Shown here in pieces: positions 37,833 to 46,886 of a stretch of 64,000 nucleotides of DNA. Within the stretch, counting starts at the first letter, position 1. The number at the start of each line of letters is the position of its first letter. Under the pieces are notes generated by a model, which was not told the DNA's origin, searched no databases, and saw only the letters and a list, made by a program, of their open reading frames with translations. The stretch is from Pararhodonellum marinum (GTDB taxonomy: Bacteria; Bacteroidota; Bacteroidia; Cytophagales; Cyclobacteriaceae). The stretch is taken from NCBI RefSeq assembly GCF_015354735.1, contig NZ_JACEFJ010000004.1:62001-126000 (forward strand), written 5' to 3'. The position numbers and the translations under genes are program-made.

Positions 37833-38357
37833 ATGGAAAATCAAACAACAACAGGAGATGTAGTCAAAAAATGGGGATTGATTTATGGGCTGATTGGACT
37901 TATTGTAGTCATTTTGGGGGCAGTGCTTAACCTGGGATCTGGCTCGACATCCGGAACAATTTTGTCCTCTATCATTAACATTACCATTGCTTTTTTAATG
38001 TTTTATTTTGCGACCAAAGAATATGTAAATGACAATGGGGTCATGAGCTTTGGAAAAGGTTATGGCATTGCCATATTGGTTGCCCTTTTAGGCGGACTTA
38101 TCCGCTCCGTTGGTTTTTATCTATACATCAAATTTGTAGACACGACCTACTTGGACAAAATGTTGGAAGCCAGTGAGGAAATGCAGGAAAGGTTAGGCGG
38201 AGCTCCTGACCCAGATCAGGTACCTGAGTTTGTGAAAATGTTCCAAACCGCCGAATTCATCTCCTTTTCCACGCTATTTAGTGCTTTGTTTGCCGGACTG
38301 ATCTTGGGTGCAGTGGCAGCGGCAATCAATAAAAAGACAGAAGATTTCGACTATTAA
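37833..38357 (+). CDS. DUF4199 membrane protein (2)
   Basis: The second tandem member, 174 residues, with four membrane segments (LIYGLIGLIVVILGAVL, TILSSIINITIAFLMFYF, GIAILVALLGGLIRSVGFYL, and STLFSALFAGLILGAVAAA). The protein sequence is distant from the upstream copy, so the duplication is old. A soluble, acidic region (residues about 105-140) lies between the third and fourth segments. The next gene, a GT2 enzyme, starts 7 nt after its stop. Confidence 0.78.
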   Translation: MENQTTTGDVVKKWGLIYGLIGLIVVILGAVLNLGSGSTSGTILSSIINITIAFLMFYFATKEYVNDNGVMSFGKGYGIAILVALLGGLIRSVGFYLYIKFVDTTYLDKMLEASEEMQERLGGAPDPDQVPEFVKMFQTAEFISFSTLFSALFAGLILGAVAAAINKKTEDFDY

Positions 38358-38364
38358 AAGATAA

Positions 38365-39327
38365 ATGATTCAGATTTCCGTAATTGTACCCGTTTTCAAT
38401 GAAGAAGAAAGCCTACCCGAACTCCATAGTTGGATTACTCGGGTAATGAAAGCTGAAGGTTACTCTTATGAGCTTATTTTCATCAATGACGGAAGTTCTG
38501 ATCAATCATGGGAAGTCATCAAGAATCTGGGTAATTCCGACTCGCATGTCAAAGCAGTTGGTTTTACCCGGAATTATGGTAAATCAGCTGCGCTCGACGT
38601 GGGCTTTGCCAGGGCCAAAGGGGATGTGGTGATCACCATGGATGCTGACCTGCAGGACAGTCCTGAAGAAATACCGCATCTTTACAGGATGATTGTGGAA
38701 GAAGGTTATCAGGTAGTATCCGGATGGAAAAAAAAACGGCATGATCCGATCACCAAGACGGTTCCCTCCCGGTTTTTCAATGGGGTTACGCGCATGATTT
38801 CAGGAATCAAGCTGCATGACTTTAATTGTGGCCTGAAAGCGTACCAAAACAAGGTGGTCAAGAACATCCATCTCTATGGAGAGATGCATCGATATATTCC
38901 ATTGATAGCGAAATGGAATGGATTCAATCAGATTGGTGAGAAGGTTGTAGACCATCGACCCCGGAAATACGGCACCACAAAATTTGGGTTGGAAAGGTTT
39001 GTGAACGGGTTTTTGGATTTGATTTCTGTTTCATTCGTAAACCGGTACAGAAAAAAGCCCATGCATTTTTTTGGCACCTTGGGCAGCCTTTCTTTCATCT
39101 CTGGATTTTTGATCACCATATGGTTGATTGCAGAAAAGATTTATGGCTTACAGAAAGGCATCATAGTCCGGGATATCACAAATCAGCCCCTTTTCTTTTT
39201 GGCCTTGGTGGCCTTGGTGGCTGGAATTCAGCTTTTTCTGACTGGTTTTCTCGCTGAAATGATGATATCCAACAATTCCACCAAAAAAGAATACAACATT
39301 GATGAAGTATTAAATATGGATTTCTGA
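38365..39327 (+). CDS. GT2 glycosyltransferase, DPM/GtrB-like
   Basis: A 320-residue family 2 glycosyltransferase that probably loads a sugar onto a polyprenyl-phosphate carrier. The GT-A domain has VPVFNEEESL, the first Asp motif FINDGSSD, DADLQDSPEEIP (metal-binding DxD region), GWKKKRHDP, and the HRYIPLIA/RKYGTTKFG acceptor-side motif. Two C-terminal membrane helices (about residues 236-255 and 272-295) match GtrB/ArnC-type proteins. The stop overlaps the next GT2 start in TGATG. Substrate unknown. Confidence 0.9.
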   Translation: MIQISVIVPVFNEEESLPELHSWITRVMKAEGYSYELIFINDGSSDQSWEVIKNLGNSDSHVKAVGFTRNYGKSAALDVGFARAKGDVVITMDADLQDSPEEIPHLYRMIVEEGYQVVSGWKKKRHDPITKTVPSRFFNGVTRMISGIKLHDFNCGLKAYQNKVVKNIHLYGEMHRYIPLIAKWNGFNQIGEKVVDHRPRKYGTTKFGLERFVNGFLDLISVSFVNRYRKKPMHFFGTLGSLSFISGFLITIWLIAEKIYGLQKGIIVRDITNQPLFFLALVALVAGIQLFLTGFLAEMMISNNSTKKEYNIDEVLNMDF

Positions 39328-40289
39328 TGTTTTTTTCCATCATCATCCCTGTCTACAACAGACCTGAGGAAATAGGAAGACTTTTGGAAAGTCTTTTGGA
39401 TCAAACCTATAAGTTTTTTGAGGTTATTGTAGTAGAGGATGGCTCAGATCTTACCTGTGAAAAAGAGATTGCTGAATATTCCTCCAAATTGTCTATCAGG
39501 TATTTCTATGAGGAAAATCAAGGGCAGGGTCTAGCCAGAAATTATGGAATGAAGATGGCCAAAGGGGACTATTTTGTTCTTTTTGACTCGGACTGCATCA
39601 TTCCAAAAAATTACTTTGAAATCCTCAACAAATCCATTTTGGAAAGGCAACTTGATGCCCATGGGGGACCCGATGCAGCCGCAAAAGATTTTTCCTCACT
39701 GCAAAAAGCAATCAATTACAGCATGACCTCAGTATTTACTACCGGCGGTATCAGGGGTAAGATGAAGGATCCAGCAAAATTTCAGGCAAGGGGATTCAAT
39801 ATGGGAATGTCCAAAGCGGTTTTTGAGGAGACCAGAGGATTTATCGATCCCAATCAAGGAGAGGATATAGAATTAAGTTTCAGGATCAAGAAGGCAGGGT
39901 ATAGGCTGGAACTGGTAAAGGAGGCATTTGTGTACCATGCCCGGAGAAATGATTTCGACTCATTTCTTAGGCAATGTTATTCTTTCGGGAAAAACAGGAT
40001 CAATGTCAGCAGATACCATCCCGAGGCTCTACAGCCAGTTCATCTATTTCCGGTTATTTTCTTAATGGGTCTATTTATTTTTCCAATAATTTCTATCCTT
40101 TATTTACCCTTGTTTAAACTGGCTATGGGGGTTTATGGTATTTGGTTTTTGTTGATTTTTTTACACGCAACTGTCATTTCTCAGTCTGTTATAGTAGGTT
40201 TTCTCAGCCTTTTTACTTCTTTTGGCCAACTTACCGCTTACGGATGGGGGATATTGGTGGGGAGTTGGAGAAAGCAGGGTCCTTTGTGA
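39327..40289 (+). CDS. GT2 glycosyltransferase
   Basis: The second family 2 enzyme of the pair, 320 residues. It has SIIIPVYNRPEEI, the VVEDGSD acidic motif, FDSDCIIP in the DxD position, and an acceptor-side GEDIELSFRIKKAG (ED and Arg). C-terminal membrane segments (LFPVIFLMGLFIFPIISIL onward) hold it to the membrane. It is translationally coupled to the upstream gene by a one-nucleotide overlap. The pair probably acts in one surface-glycan or lipid-linked-sugar route. It is convergent with the methyltransferase gene, 3 nt away. Confidence 0.88.
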   Translation: MFFSIIIPVYNRPEEIGRLLESLLDQTYKFFEVIVVEDGSDLTCEKEIAEYSSKLSIRYFYEENQGQGLARNYGMKMAKGDYFVLFDSDCIIPKNYFEILNKSILERQLDAHGGPDAAAKDFSSLQKAINYSMTSVFTTGGIRGKMKDPAKFQARGFNMGMSKAVFEETRGFIDPNQGEDIELSFRIKKAGYRLELVKEAFVYHARRNDFDSFLRQCYSFGKNRINVSRYHPEALQPVHLFPVIFLMGLFIFPIISILYLPLFKLAMGVYGIWFLLIFLHATVISQSVIVGFLSLFTSFGQLTAYGWGILVGSWRKQGPL

Positions 40290-40292
40290 ATT

Positions 40293-41060
40293 TCAATGCC
40301 CGCCTTTTTCACAAAAAAATATTACTTCATTTTCTGGGAGGGCGTGTTTTTCGATTAGGTCTTTTGATAGGCTTTTCACAAAATGGTTTTCCTTGACGGT
40401 GAGCCCAGACCGACTCAGCCGCTCTGCATAGTCCCTTCCGTATTTCCGCACATGGTCCCTTTGTCCAAAATGTTTTTCCCTTTCACGTGGTGATGTGATG
40501 TTAGGATCTTCCAAGGTTTGTGGCAGGTCGTATACAGGAGATTGGATAATTCCCCACCCATCAGTTTTCAATACCCTGTTGATTTCACTGCAGGCTTTGA
40601 GATCATCGGCCACATGCTCCATCACATGATTGCAGAAAACCACATCGAAACTGTTTGCCTCAAAAGGGATCTCATGAATGTCCATTTTTACCTTGGCCAA
40701 GGGAGATTCAAGATCCCCTGTGATGTATTCCAGATTCTTCATTCTTTCAAATCTATCAATAAAACAGTGTTCAGGCGCTACGTGAAGAACCTTCAATTCA
40801 TCCTTGAAAAATGGGGTCTCTTTCTGAAGGAAAAGCCACATCAACCTATGTCTTTCCAATGCCAAACAATGGGGGCAGAGTGCATTTTCCCTTGCTTTAC
40901 GACCATAGGGAAGGAATTTTTTAAAACTGTGACCACATACTGGACAGGTTACATTAGCACCCCGATAAAAGAAGGCCAGGATCCTTAAGAAAAAATGGCT
41001 GAACACCTGTAAGAATTTCCTAGGGATATACCGAATAATTATACTGATCAGGGATTTCAT
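40293..41060 (-). CDS. Class I SAM-dependent methyltransferase with N-terminal zinc-ribbon-like motif
   Basis: A 255-residue methyltransferase. After a hydrophobic N-terminus (LISIIIRYIPRKFLQVFSHFF) there is a Cys4 motif, CPVC ... CPHC, and then the Rossmann-like SAM domain, with motif I weakly preserved near VLHVAPEHCF and the FDVVFCNHVMEHV motif (post-IV). Type 11 methyltransferases with such a ribbon are often found in glycan clusters. The neighbouring GT2 pair is consistent with this, but the substrate is unknown. The ATG at 41060 is preferred to the TTG at 41069. Confidence 0.85.
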   Translation of the reverse strand: MKSLISIIIRYIPRKFLQVFSHFFLRILAFFYRGANVTCPVCGHSFKKFLPYGRKARENALCPHCLALERHRLMWLFLQKETPFFKDELKVLHVAPEHCFIDRFERMKNLEYITGDLESPLAKVKMDIHEIPFEANSFDVVFCNHVMEHVADDLKACSEINRVLKTDGWGIIQSPVYDLPQTLEDPNITSPREREKHFGQRDHVRKYGRDYAERLSRSGLTVKENHFVKSLSKDLIEKHALPENEVIFFCEKGGH

Positions 41061-41210
41061 GGTTGACAAGCAATAAAGTTAAAGCACGGCAATTTAATCA
41101 TTGATAGGGAACTGCCATAATCACCAACCCAAATAGGACTATTTCTCTAAGGATTTACTCCAATGGTGCTATAAAAATTTCATTGGGTCTTTAATCCATC
41201 CTCAAATAGT

Positions 41211-41218
41211 TAATTTTG
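41211..41218 (+). promoter_or_regulatory. Bacteroidota -7 element for the exporter operon
   Basis: TAATTTTG matches TAnnTTTG. If transcription starts about 7 nt later (near 41225), the possible starts at 41216 and 41222 would lie at or before the transcript's 5' end. This supports the ATG at 41264, whose product begins right at the membrane anchor. Confidence 0.45.
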
Positions 41219-41263
41219 AATATGGGAATTTCCTTGATTCCTAAGCAAGTCAATGATAAAAAA

Positions 41264-42595
41264 ATGAAATTAAAATTAATTTATTGGACCCTAGGCAGTG
41301 CAGTAATAGTTTTTGTATTATATCTCATCTTTTCTCCATCATCTACGGGAGAAGGAAATGAAATTTTGTCAGAGACTAAGCTAGGTAAGTTTAAAGTTGA
41401 AATTACTACCTCAGGAGAACTGGAGGCCCTTAGATCTGTGCAAGTTTTAGGTCCTACAGAAGCAAGGCGGTTCAGAGTAGGCAACTTCACCATTGAAAAT
41501 ATGGTGGATGAAGGGACAGTGGTGAAGAAAGGTGAATTTATCGCCTCCCTGGATAAAACCGAGCTTTTTGGAAGACTCGAAGACAAAAGGTTGGATTTTG
41601 AACAAATACAGGCTCAGTATGAACAGATTCAATTGGATACCTCTTTGGTATTGAGGGCTGAGCGTGATAATTTACTCAATTTGGAGTATATGGTAGGAGA
41701 AAAAAGATTGGTCTTGGAACAATCTGAATATGAACCACCAGCAATTATCAAACAAAATGAATACAATGTTGAAAGGGCCATCAGAGAATTTGAACAAGCA
41801 AAAGAAAGATACAGAATCAAAACCATGCAGGAAAAGGCCAGAATGACAGAGGTAACGGCCAAACTCAGAGAAGTAAGACTTGAGGTCACCCAGATGGAGG
41901 ACGTTTTAGAAAAGTTTGTGGTATTGGCTCCTCAGGATGGCATGGTCATCTATACCCAGGGTAGAGGTGGGAAAGTAAGAGAAGGCTCCCAAATCAGTTC
42001 GTGGAGTCCCGTGGTAGCCACATTACCAGACCTAACTGCTATGCAAAGCGTTACATTTATCAATGAAGTGGATATAAGGAAAGTGAAACCCGGTCAATTG
42101 GTAGAATTGAATTTAGATGCATTTCCAGAAAAGAAACTTACAGGAGTCGTAACCAAAGTAGCCAATGTGGGTCAGCAGAGGCCCAACTCTGATGCAAAAG
42201 TATTTGAAGTGATTGTGAAGGTCAATGAAAGTGATCCTTTGTTGAGACCGTCTATGACGACTGGAAACAGTATCATTGTTGATGAGTTTGAAGAAGCCCT
42301 TTATGTTCCGTTAGAGGCTGTTAATGTAGAAAATGACAGTATCAATTATGTCTACTTAAAAAACGGGACCAAACAAGAAGTGAAGTTAGGCATGGCCAAT
42401 GCCAATGATGTCATTATAGAAATAGGTCTGAAAGAGGGCGATAAAGTATATTTATCCACCCCCTCATGGGGACAGAATGTAGCCGTCAAATTACTGGATG
42501 AATTAAATGGAAAAAGGAATGATCAACTGGAAGAGACCTTAGCAGGAAATGTTGATTTTACTTCTTTATCCCATCCGATGCAAGAAGATCAATAA
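41264..42595 (+). CDS. HlyD/MacA-type periplasmic adaptor (membrane fusion protein)
   Basis: A 443-residue adaptor that links an inner-membrane ABC transporter to an outer-membrane TolC channel. The start at 41264 gives a short cytoplasmic tail and one membrane anchor (MKLKLIYWTLGSAVIV). Then come the barrel-sandwich domain with GTVVKKGEFIASLD, a long coiled-coil hairpin (about residues 110-230), the second lipoyl half with VLAPQDGMVIYT, and the beta-barrel and membrane-proximal domains (MTTGNSIIVDEF, ALYVPLEAV). Operon neighbours are the permease (43 nt) and TolC. No ATPase gene lies between them. Confidence 0.88.
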   Translation: MKLKLIYWTLGSAVIVFVLYLIFSPSSTGEGNEILSETKLGKFKVEITTSGELEALRSVQVLGPTEARRFRVGNFTIENMVDEGTVVKKGEFIASLDKTELFGRLEDKRLDFEQIQAQYEQIQLDTSLVLRAERDNLLNLEYMVGEKRLVLEQSEYEPPAIIKQNEYNVERAIREFEQAKERYRIKTMQEKARMTEVTAKLREVRLEVTQMEDVLEKFVVLAPQDGMVIYTQGRGGKVREGSQISSWSPVVATLPDLTAMQSVTFINEVDIRKVKPGQLVELNLDAFPEKKLTGVVTKVANVGQQRPNSDAKVFEVIVKVNESDPLLRPSMTTGNSIIVDEFEEALYVPLEAVNVENDSINYVYLKNGTKQEVKLGMANANDVIIEIGLKEGDKVYLSTPSWGQNVAVKLLDELNGKRNDQLEETLAGNVDFTSLSHPMQEDQ

Positions 42596-42638
42596 AATCT
42601 CCTTCAAATCCCCATTGCCAGAAAAACAGCAATTCTTT

Positions 42639-43958
42639 ATGATTGATGAAAGATTAAAAGCTAATTTTTACATTGCTTTCGAGGCCATTTTGGGTAATAA
42701 AATGAGATCTCTTTTGACTGCTTTAGGGATAATTTTTGGTGTTGCAGCAGTCATAGCCATGCTTGCAATAGGGAATGGAGCCCAACAGGAAATTCTTGAG
42801 CAGATCAGGCTGGTAGGTGTCAATAACATTGTCATTGCTCCGATAGTAGAACAAGTAGATGAACAAGTGGATGAAAACAGTGATCTCGAAAAAGAGCGGG
42901 GCCGATTTTCTCCCGGCATGAGCCTCATGGATGTGGAGGCCATTCAAAACACCATTCCAGGGATTAAAAAAATAAGTCCAGAAGTTGTTTTTGATACCCA
43001 TATTGTAAAAGGCGGTATTCGAAGGTCTGCTAAACTAGTAGGTGTAACCCCACAGTATTTTGACGTTTTGGACTTCAAATTAAACGAAGGAAAGATGTTT
43101 ACAGAAAATAATCTGATAAAGGGGGATCCGGTTTGCATCATTGGGAGAAGTATTCAGACCAGATTTTTTTCGAAAGAAAATCCTATAGGAAAGAAAATAA
43201 AAAGTGGCAATCAGTGGCTTGAAATAATCGGAATCATGGAGGACCGCAAGGTTTCGGAACAGAGTATTTCCAAACTGGGAATCCGGGATTTCAATATGGA
43301 TGTGTATATACCTATCCAAAGTATGCTGGTAAGGTATAAAAACAGGAATTTGGTCACCACCGCAGACCTTAGAGACAGCGAAAATGGCAATGAAAGCCGA
43401 GGCAATTACCACCAAATTGACAAACTGGTGGTTCAGGTAGAAGAAAGCGGCCTTTTAAATCCAACAGCTGAGGTGATAGCCAAATTGCTAGAAAGGAAAC
43501 ATTACGGCGTGGTTGATTTTGAAATTACGATTCCTGAAATGTTATTGAAACAACAACAAAAGACCCAAAACATTTTTAATATCGTTCTCGGTGCGATTGC
43601 AGGTATCTCGCTTTTGGTAGGAGGAATCGGAATCATGAACATCATGTTGGCATCGGTAATGGAAAGAATAAAAGAAATAGGACTAAGGCTTTCGTTAGGA
43701 GCAAAAAAATCCGATATTGTGAATCAGTTTTTATTTGAAGCCATTATGATTAGTGTTTCAGGAGGACTTATAGGGGTTATTTTGGGAATTGTCTTAGCCA
43801 ATGTCGTATCGAGTTTGGGAGACTTTCCCACCATAATTACCTTTTCATCCATATTTGTTTCATTTGGCGTAGCTGCCGCCGTAGGTTTGGTTTTTGGAAT
43901 AGCTCCTGCCCGTAGAGCTGCCAATCAAGATCCCATAGATTCCCTAAGATATGAGTAG
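42639..43958 (+). CDS. MacB-like ABC transporter permease without ATPase domain
   Basis: A 439-residue permease of the FtsX/MacB type: one N-terminal membrane helix, a large periplasmic MacB_PCD-like domain (about residues 40-280) and three C-terminal helices with the FtsX region (LVGGIGIMNIMLASVMERIKEIGLRLSLGA, in three parts). E. coli MacB carries an N-terminal nucleotide-binding domain; this protein begins directly with IDERLKANFYIAFEAI, so the ATPase must be a separate protein. None is encoded in the operon. The ATG at 42639 is chosen over a frame-upstream start that overlaps the adaptor gene. It overlaps TolC by 8 nt. Confidence 0.87.
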   Translation: MIDERLKANFYIAFEAILGNKMRSLLTALGIIFGVAAVIAMLAIGNGAQQEILEQIRLVGVNNIVIAPIVEQVDEQVDENSDLEKERGRFSPGMSLMDVEAIQNTIPGIKKISPEVVFDTHIVKGGIRRSAKLVGVTPQYFDVLDFKLNEGKMFTENNLIKGDPVCIIGRSIQTRFFSKENPIGKKIKSGNQWLEIIGIMEDRKVSEQSISKLGIRDFNMDVYIPIQSMLVRYKNRNLVTTADLRDSENGNESRGNYHQIDKLVVQVEESGLLNPTAEVIAKLLERKHYGVVDFEITIPEMLLKQQQKTQNIFNIVLGAIAGISLLVGGIGIMNIMLASVMERIKEIGLRLSLGAKKSDIVNQFLFEAIMISVSGGLIGVILGIVLANVVSSLGDFPTIITFSSIFVSFGVAAAVGLVFGIAPARRAANQDPIDSLRYE

Positions 43959-45435
43959 AAGAATTTACAAAATGATGATTTTGGCCATGCTTATTGGCCA
44001 TTTGCAACCTGTTATTGCCCAAGAAAAAATCAATTACACCCTTGAGGACATCATCAGCCGAGCTAAATCCAATTCCCCGGCGGCCTTGCGGGCTGAAACC
44101 CAAAGGGAAAACAGGTATTGGCAATATCGCTTTTTTCAATCCGATTATAATCCTCAACTTAGGTTCCAGGGTCTGATTCCCGGATACAACCAATCCGTTA
44201 CCCAGGTGGTACAACCTGACGGTACCATTGAGTTTAGAGAGGTTGAGCAAAACTTGGTGGAATTAGGTTTGGGGTTGGAACAAAACATTGCGGCAACAGG
44301 AGGCATTATTTCTGTAAATACCGCTACCAACCGATTTGATAATTTCCGTTCCTTGCCAGGAGATTTTCAAACAAGATATAGTGGTATTCCAGTCAATGTA
44401 AGACTTGTGCAGCCCATTTTTGCATTCAATGACCTCAAATGGAACAAAAAGATCGAACCCCTTCGGTATGAGGAAAGCAAAAAGACCTATGTCGAAGAAA
44501 TGGAAAACATCAGCCGGATTGCAACCAATTTATTTTTCAATTACCTGTTGGCACAAGTCCGCTATGAAATTGCTTTTAAAAATAAAAACAATACCGAAGA
44601 GATTTTTAGAATAGAAAATGGGAGGTATAACATTGGGACTACTACTGAAGATCAATTGCTCCAGGTAGAATTGCGTGTTTTGGAAGCCGAACAAAACCTT
44701 GCTTCGGCAAGATTGGATCAGGAATCCTCGGCATTGGAAATCAGATCCTTTATAGGTTTAAACGAAACTGTTGATTTTAATCTTATACTTCCAGATGATA
44801 TTCCGCAGTTTATCGTAGACGTGGACCAAGCCATTGATTTGGCATTCCAGAACCGTGCTGATGCTGTAGCCTTTGCAAGGCAAAAAATAGAAGCTGAAGC
44901 CGAGGTGGCTAGAGCAAGGGGTTCTAGGTTCAACATGAACCTAGAGGCGAGTTATGGATATAACAATGCTGCATTTACTTTTTGGGATATTTTTTCTGAC
45001 CCTAATCAGCAAGCGTTGGTCAATCTTCGTTTGGGTGTCCCGATATTGGATTGGGGTCGCAACAAGGCCAGGATGGGAATAGCTACTGCCAACCAAAAAC
45101 TGGTGGATTACACCATCGAACAGGAAATAATCAATTTCGAACAGGAGGTATTTGTACAGGTGAAGAATTTTCAACAGCTAAAGGATCGGATTGAGATTTC
45201 GAAAAAAGCCGATGAAGTAGCAGATAAGCGCTATGAGATTTCCAGACAACGCTACTTAAGTGGAAAAGTAGATATCACCAACCTGAACATCGCCCAGACA
45301 GAAAAAGACTCAAACAAAGAAAGGTATATAGCTTCTTTAAGGGATTATTGGACAGCTTATTATGAGTTAAGACAACTTACTTTATATGATTTTGAAAGTC
45401 AGCAATTGCTCTATATTGCAGAAGTGGAAGAATAG
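43951..45435 (+). CDS. TolC-family outer-membrane efflux protein
   Basis: A 494-residue channel protein with a signal peptide (ends VIAQ). Two OEP repeats can be seen: long amphipathic helices (YNIGTTTEDQLLQVELRVLEAEQN; a later ISRQRYLSGKVDITNLNIAQT) with beta strands between them, as in outer-membrane factors. It starts 8 nt inside the permease gene, so the exporter's three parts are one transcription unit. The substrate of the exporter is not known: drug, lipid or peptide are all possible. Confidence 0.9.
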   Translation: MSRRIYKMMILAMLIGHLQPVIAQEKINYTLEDIISRAKSNSPAALRAETQRENRYWQYRFFQSDYNPQLRFQGLIPGYNQSVTQVVQPDGTIEFREVEQNLVELGLGLEQNIAATGGIISVNTATNRFDNFRSLPGDFQTRYSGIPVNVRLVQPIFAFNDLKWNKKIEPLRYEESKKTYVEEMENISRIATNLFFNYLLAQVRYEIAFKNKNNTEEIFRIENGRYNIGTTTEDQLLQVELRVLEAEQNLASARLDQESSALEIRSFIGLNETVDFNLILPDDIPQFIVDVDQAIDLAFQNRADAVAFARQKIEAEAEVARARGSRFNMNLEASYGYNNAAFTFWDIFSDPNQQALVNLRLGVPILDWGRNKARMGIATANQKLVDYTIEQEIINFEQEVFVQVKNFQQLKDRIEISKKADEVADKRYEISRQRYLSGKVDITNLNIAQTEKDSNKERYIASLRDYWTAYYELRQLTLYDFESQQLLYIAEVEE

Positions 45436-45444
45436 GGGATAATC

Positions 45445-45810
45445 TTAATTCCCATCTTCAATCCTAGAGTAAGGAGCCAAAAATTCTTCTAATTTTTGTG
45501 CCTGTTTTTCTAATTTTTCAATTTTACTGTTCTGTTTGTCCAGTTTTTTGTTCCATTTGATCACATCGTTTGGAGAAAGATCTCCTTTTGCATTTTGTGT
45601 TTCAAATTTATTTTGGTCTTTATTGAGCTTTGTTTCTGCTTTTTCAATTTTCTCATCAATTTTTTCCAATTTACTCTCTGCTTTCAGAATTTTCTTTTCA
45701 GTTTTTTCATCCACCTCTTTCACATAATTGCTATTTTGGGCTTGAGAAAACCCTAAGTTACATAGGAAAACAAGTGTGAAAATAGCTGCAGTTTTTATGA
45801 TCAATTTCAT
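45445..45810 (-). CDS. Small exported coiled-coil protein
   Basis: A 121-residue protein of unknown function. It has a signal peptide (MKLIIKTAAIF to GFSQA, residues 1-24), followed by a lysine/glutamate-rich helix (about residues 33-110) with heptad-like L/I/F spacing, clearly a coiled coil. There is no lipobox Cys. The mature protein is presumably periplasmic. It is convergent with TolC (9-nt gap). Without a family match its role cannot be inferred. Confidence 0.7.
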   Translation of the reverse strand: MKLIIKTAAIFTLVFLCNLGFSQAQNSNYVKEVDEKTEKKILKAESKLEKIDEKIEKAETKLNKDQNKFETQNAKGDLSPNDVIKWNKKLDKQNSKIEKLEKQAQKLEEFLAPYSRIEDGN

Positions 45811-46107
45811 TGGAATGTATTTTAGTTTAATCTTAAAATTAATTGTGTTTGAATCAATAAGCCCTGTGTTTAATTAAAGGGTAGATTTTTCGATTGCAAA
45901 CAAGAGGTCGCCTTAAAATTGATTTTCAATTTTTAAGTAAAAGCAATATACAGCTTAATTTAAACAAATTCCGCTTAATTTAAAATTTATTTTTAATAAA
46001 TTAAGTCTATTTTAAACAAAAGTAATATTAAATGTGATTTTTCCTTATACATGATCTGCTTAGAAATTTTGATGTTTATTTATTTGACCAGGAAACAAAA
46101 TCAGAGA

Positions 46108-46272
46108 TTAAGTTTTGGGAGATCGGGGTAACCTGCCTGATTTTTTGAGAGATTCATAAATGATCCACTCCAATTGCCCATTTGTACTTCTGAATTCATC
46201 TGCAGCCCACTTCTCCACCGCTTTCATCATTTCCTCATCTATTCTAAGTGCAAATGCTTTTTTCCTGGACAT
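46108..46272 (-). CDS. 54-residue ribbon-helix-helix (Arc-like) DNA-binding protein
   Basis: A small gene found by reading the minus strand. The product begins MSRKKAFALRIDEEMM, a beta strand with alternating residues (KAFALRI) followed by two helices with the turn FRSTNGQLEWIIYESL. This is the ribbon-helix-helix fold of Arc/CopG-type repressors, which bind DNA as dimers with the beta sheet in the major groove. It starts 2 nt after the stop of the PH-like membrane protein and is the third gene of the SPFH operon. Arc-like genes beside SPFH genes occur in many bacteria; I infer autoregulation, for which 47742-47762 is a candidate site. Confidence 0.8.
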   Translation of the reverse strand: MSRKKAFALRIDEEMMKAVEKWAADEFRSTNGQLEWIIYESLKKSGRLPRSPKT

Positions 46273-46274
46273 GA

Positions 46275-46760
46275 TCAAAAAGATTTTTGTTGATTAAAAT
46301 GGTCAATCACTATCCGAGCTTCATCAGGCTTAAAAGTGCCCAAGATGAAATTTTTCTTTCCGGATTTGACCTTAATTCCATATTTCCCGCCAGTATTATA
46401 CAACCAGTAATTTAGATTGTATCGGATGCCCCAACCACCAAATTCCCAAAATGAATTGTATTCTATAATCTCCAATTGATCAATTTGATCAAATGGAAAT
46501 CTTCGCCATCGGTTGATAAAAGGAGGATATCGATATTTGAGTTCATTTTGATCCATGTACACTTCCATATTTATGGCCAAAAGCAACCACCACATCAGCC
46601 CTAAAAGCAACATAGAAAACACTTTACCAAAATTATCGGCAGAAATAGATGAACCTGTGGTCAAAATCAGGTAAATCGTGACTAAAGTAAGCAAGGTCAT
46701 TAAAACCCATATCCATTTTTGTCGGAATTTTTGTGATTCTTTAAAGATGAAATTTTCCAT
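46275..46760 (-). CDS. Membrane protein with PH-like C-terminal domain
   Basis: A 161-residue protein with two membrane helices in the first half (WIWVLMTLLTLVTIYLILT and FSMLLLGLMWWLLLAINM). The soluble C-terminal half has strongly alternating beta strands ending in GIKVKSGKKNFILGTFKP and an amphipathic helix (DEARIVIDHFNQ), resembling bacterial PH domains (bPH, DUF304-like). It sits between the SPFH and RHH genes, 126 nt after the former. The combination suggests a membrane-organising module; the individual function is unknown. Confidence 0.65.
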   Translation of the reverse strand: MENFIFKESQKFRQKWIWVLMTLLTLVTIYLILTTGSSISADNFGKVFSMLLLGLMWWLLLAINMEVYMDQNELKYRYPPFINRWRRFPFDQIDQLEIIEYNSFWEFGGWGIRYNLNYWLYNTGGKYGIKVKSGKKNFILGTFKPDEARIVIDHFNQQKSF

Positions 46761-46886
46761 TTTCTGTAATTTTTTGAGGTGAGCTCACATTCCATCTATC
46801 GCTAAGTTTTTTGGCAGTTCAATCATAAGGATGCCATACAACAAAAAGCTACTTCGAAAATCCTGCTTTTCCTTGACCGGCATTTT

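Noticed and set aside
40518-40988. A 156-codon plus-strand frame opposite the methyltransferase
   Set aside because: The minus-strand product has clear methyltransferase and Cys4 motifs; this frame has none.
39327-41060. Surface-polysaccharide island suggested by two GT2 genes and a methyltransferase
   Set aside because: Composition and spacing match the core genome, only three genes are involved, and no Wzx/Wzy, sugar-nucleotide or mobile genes are present.
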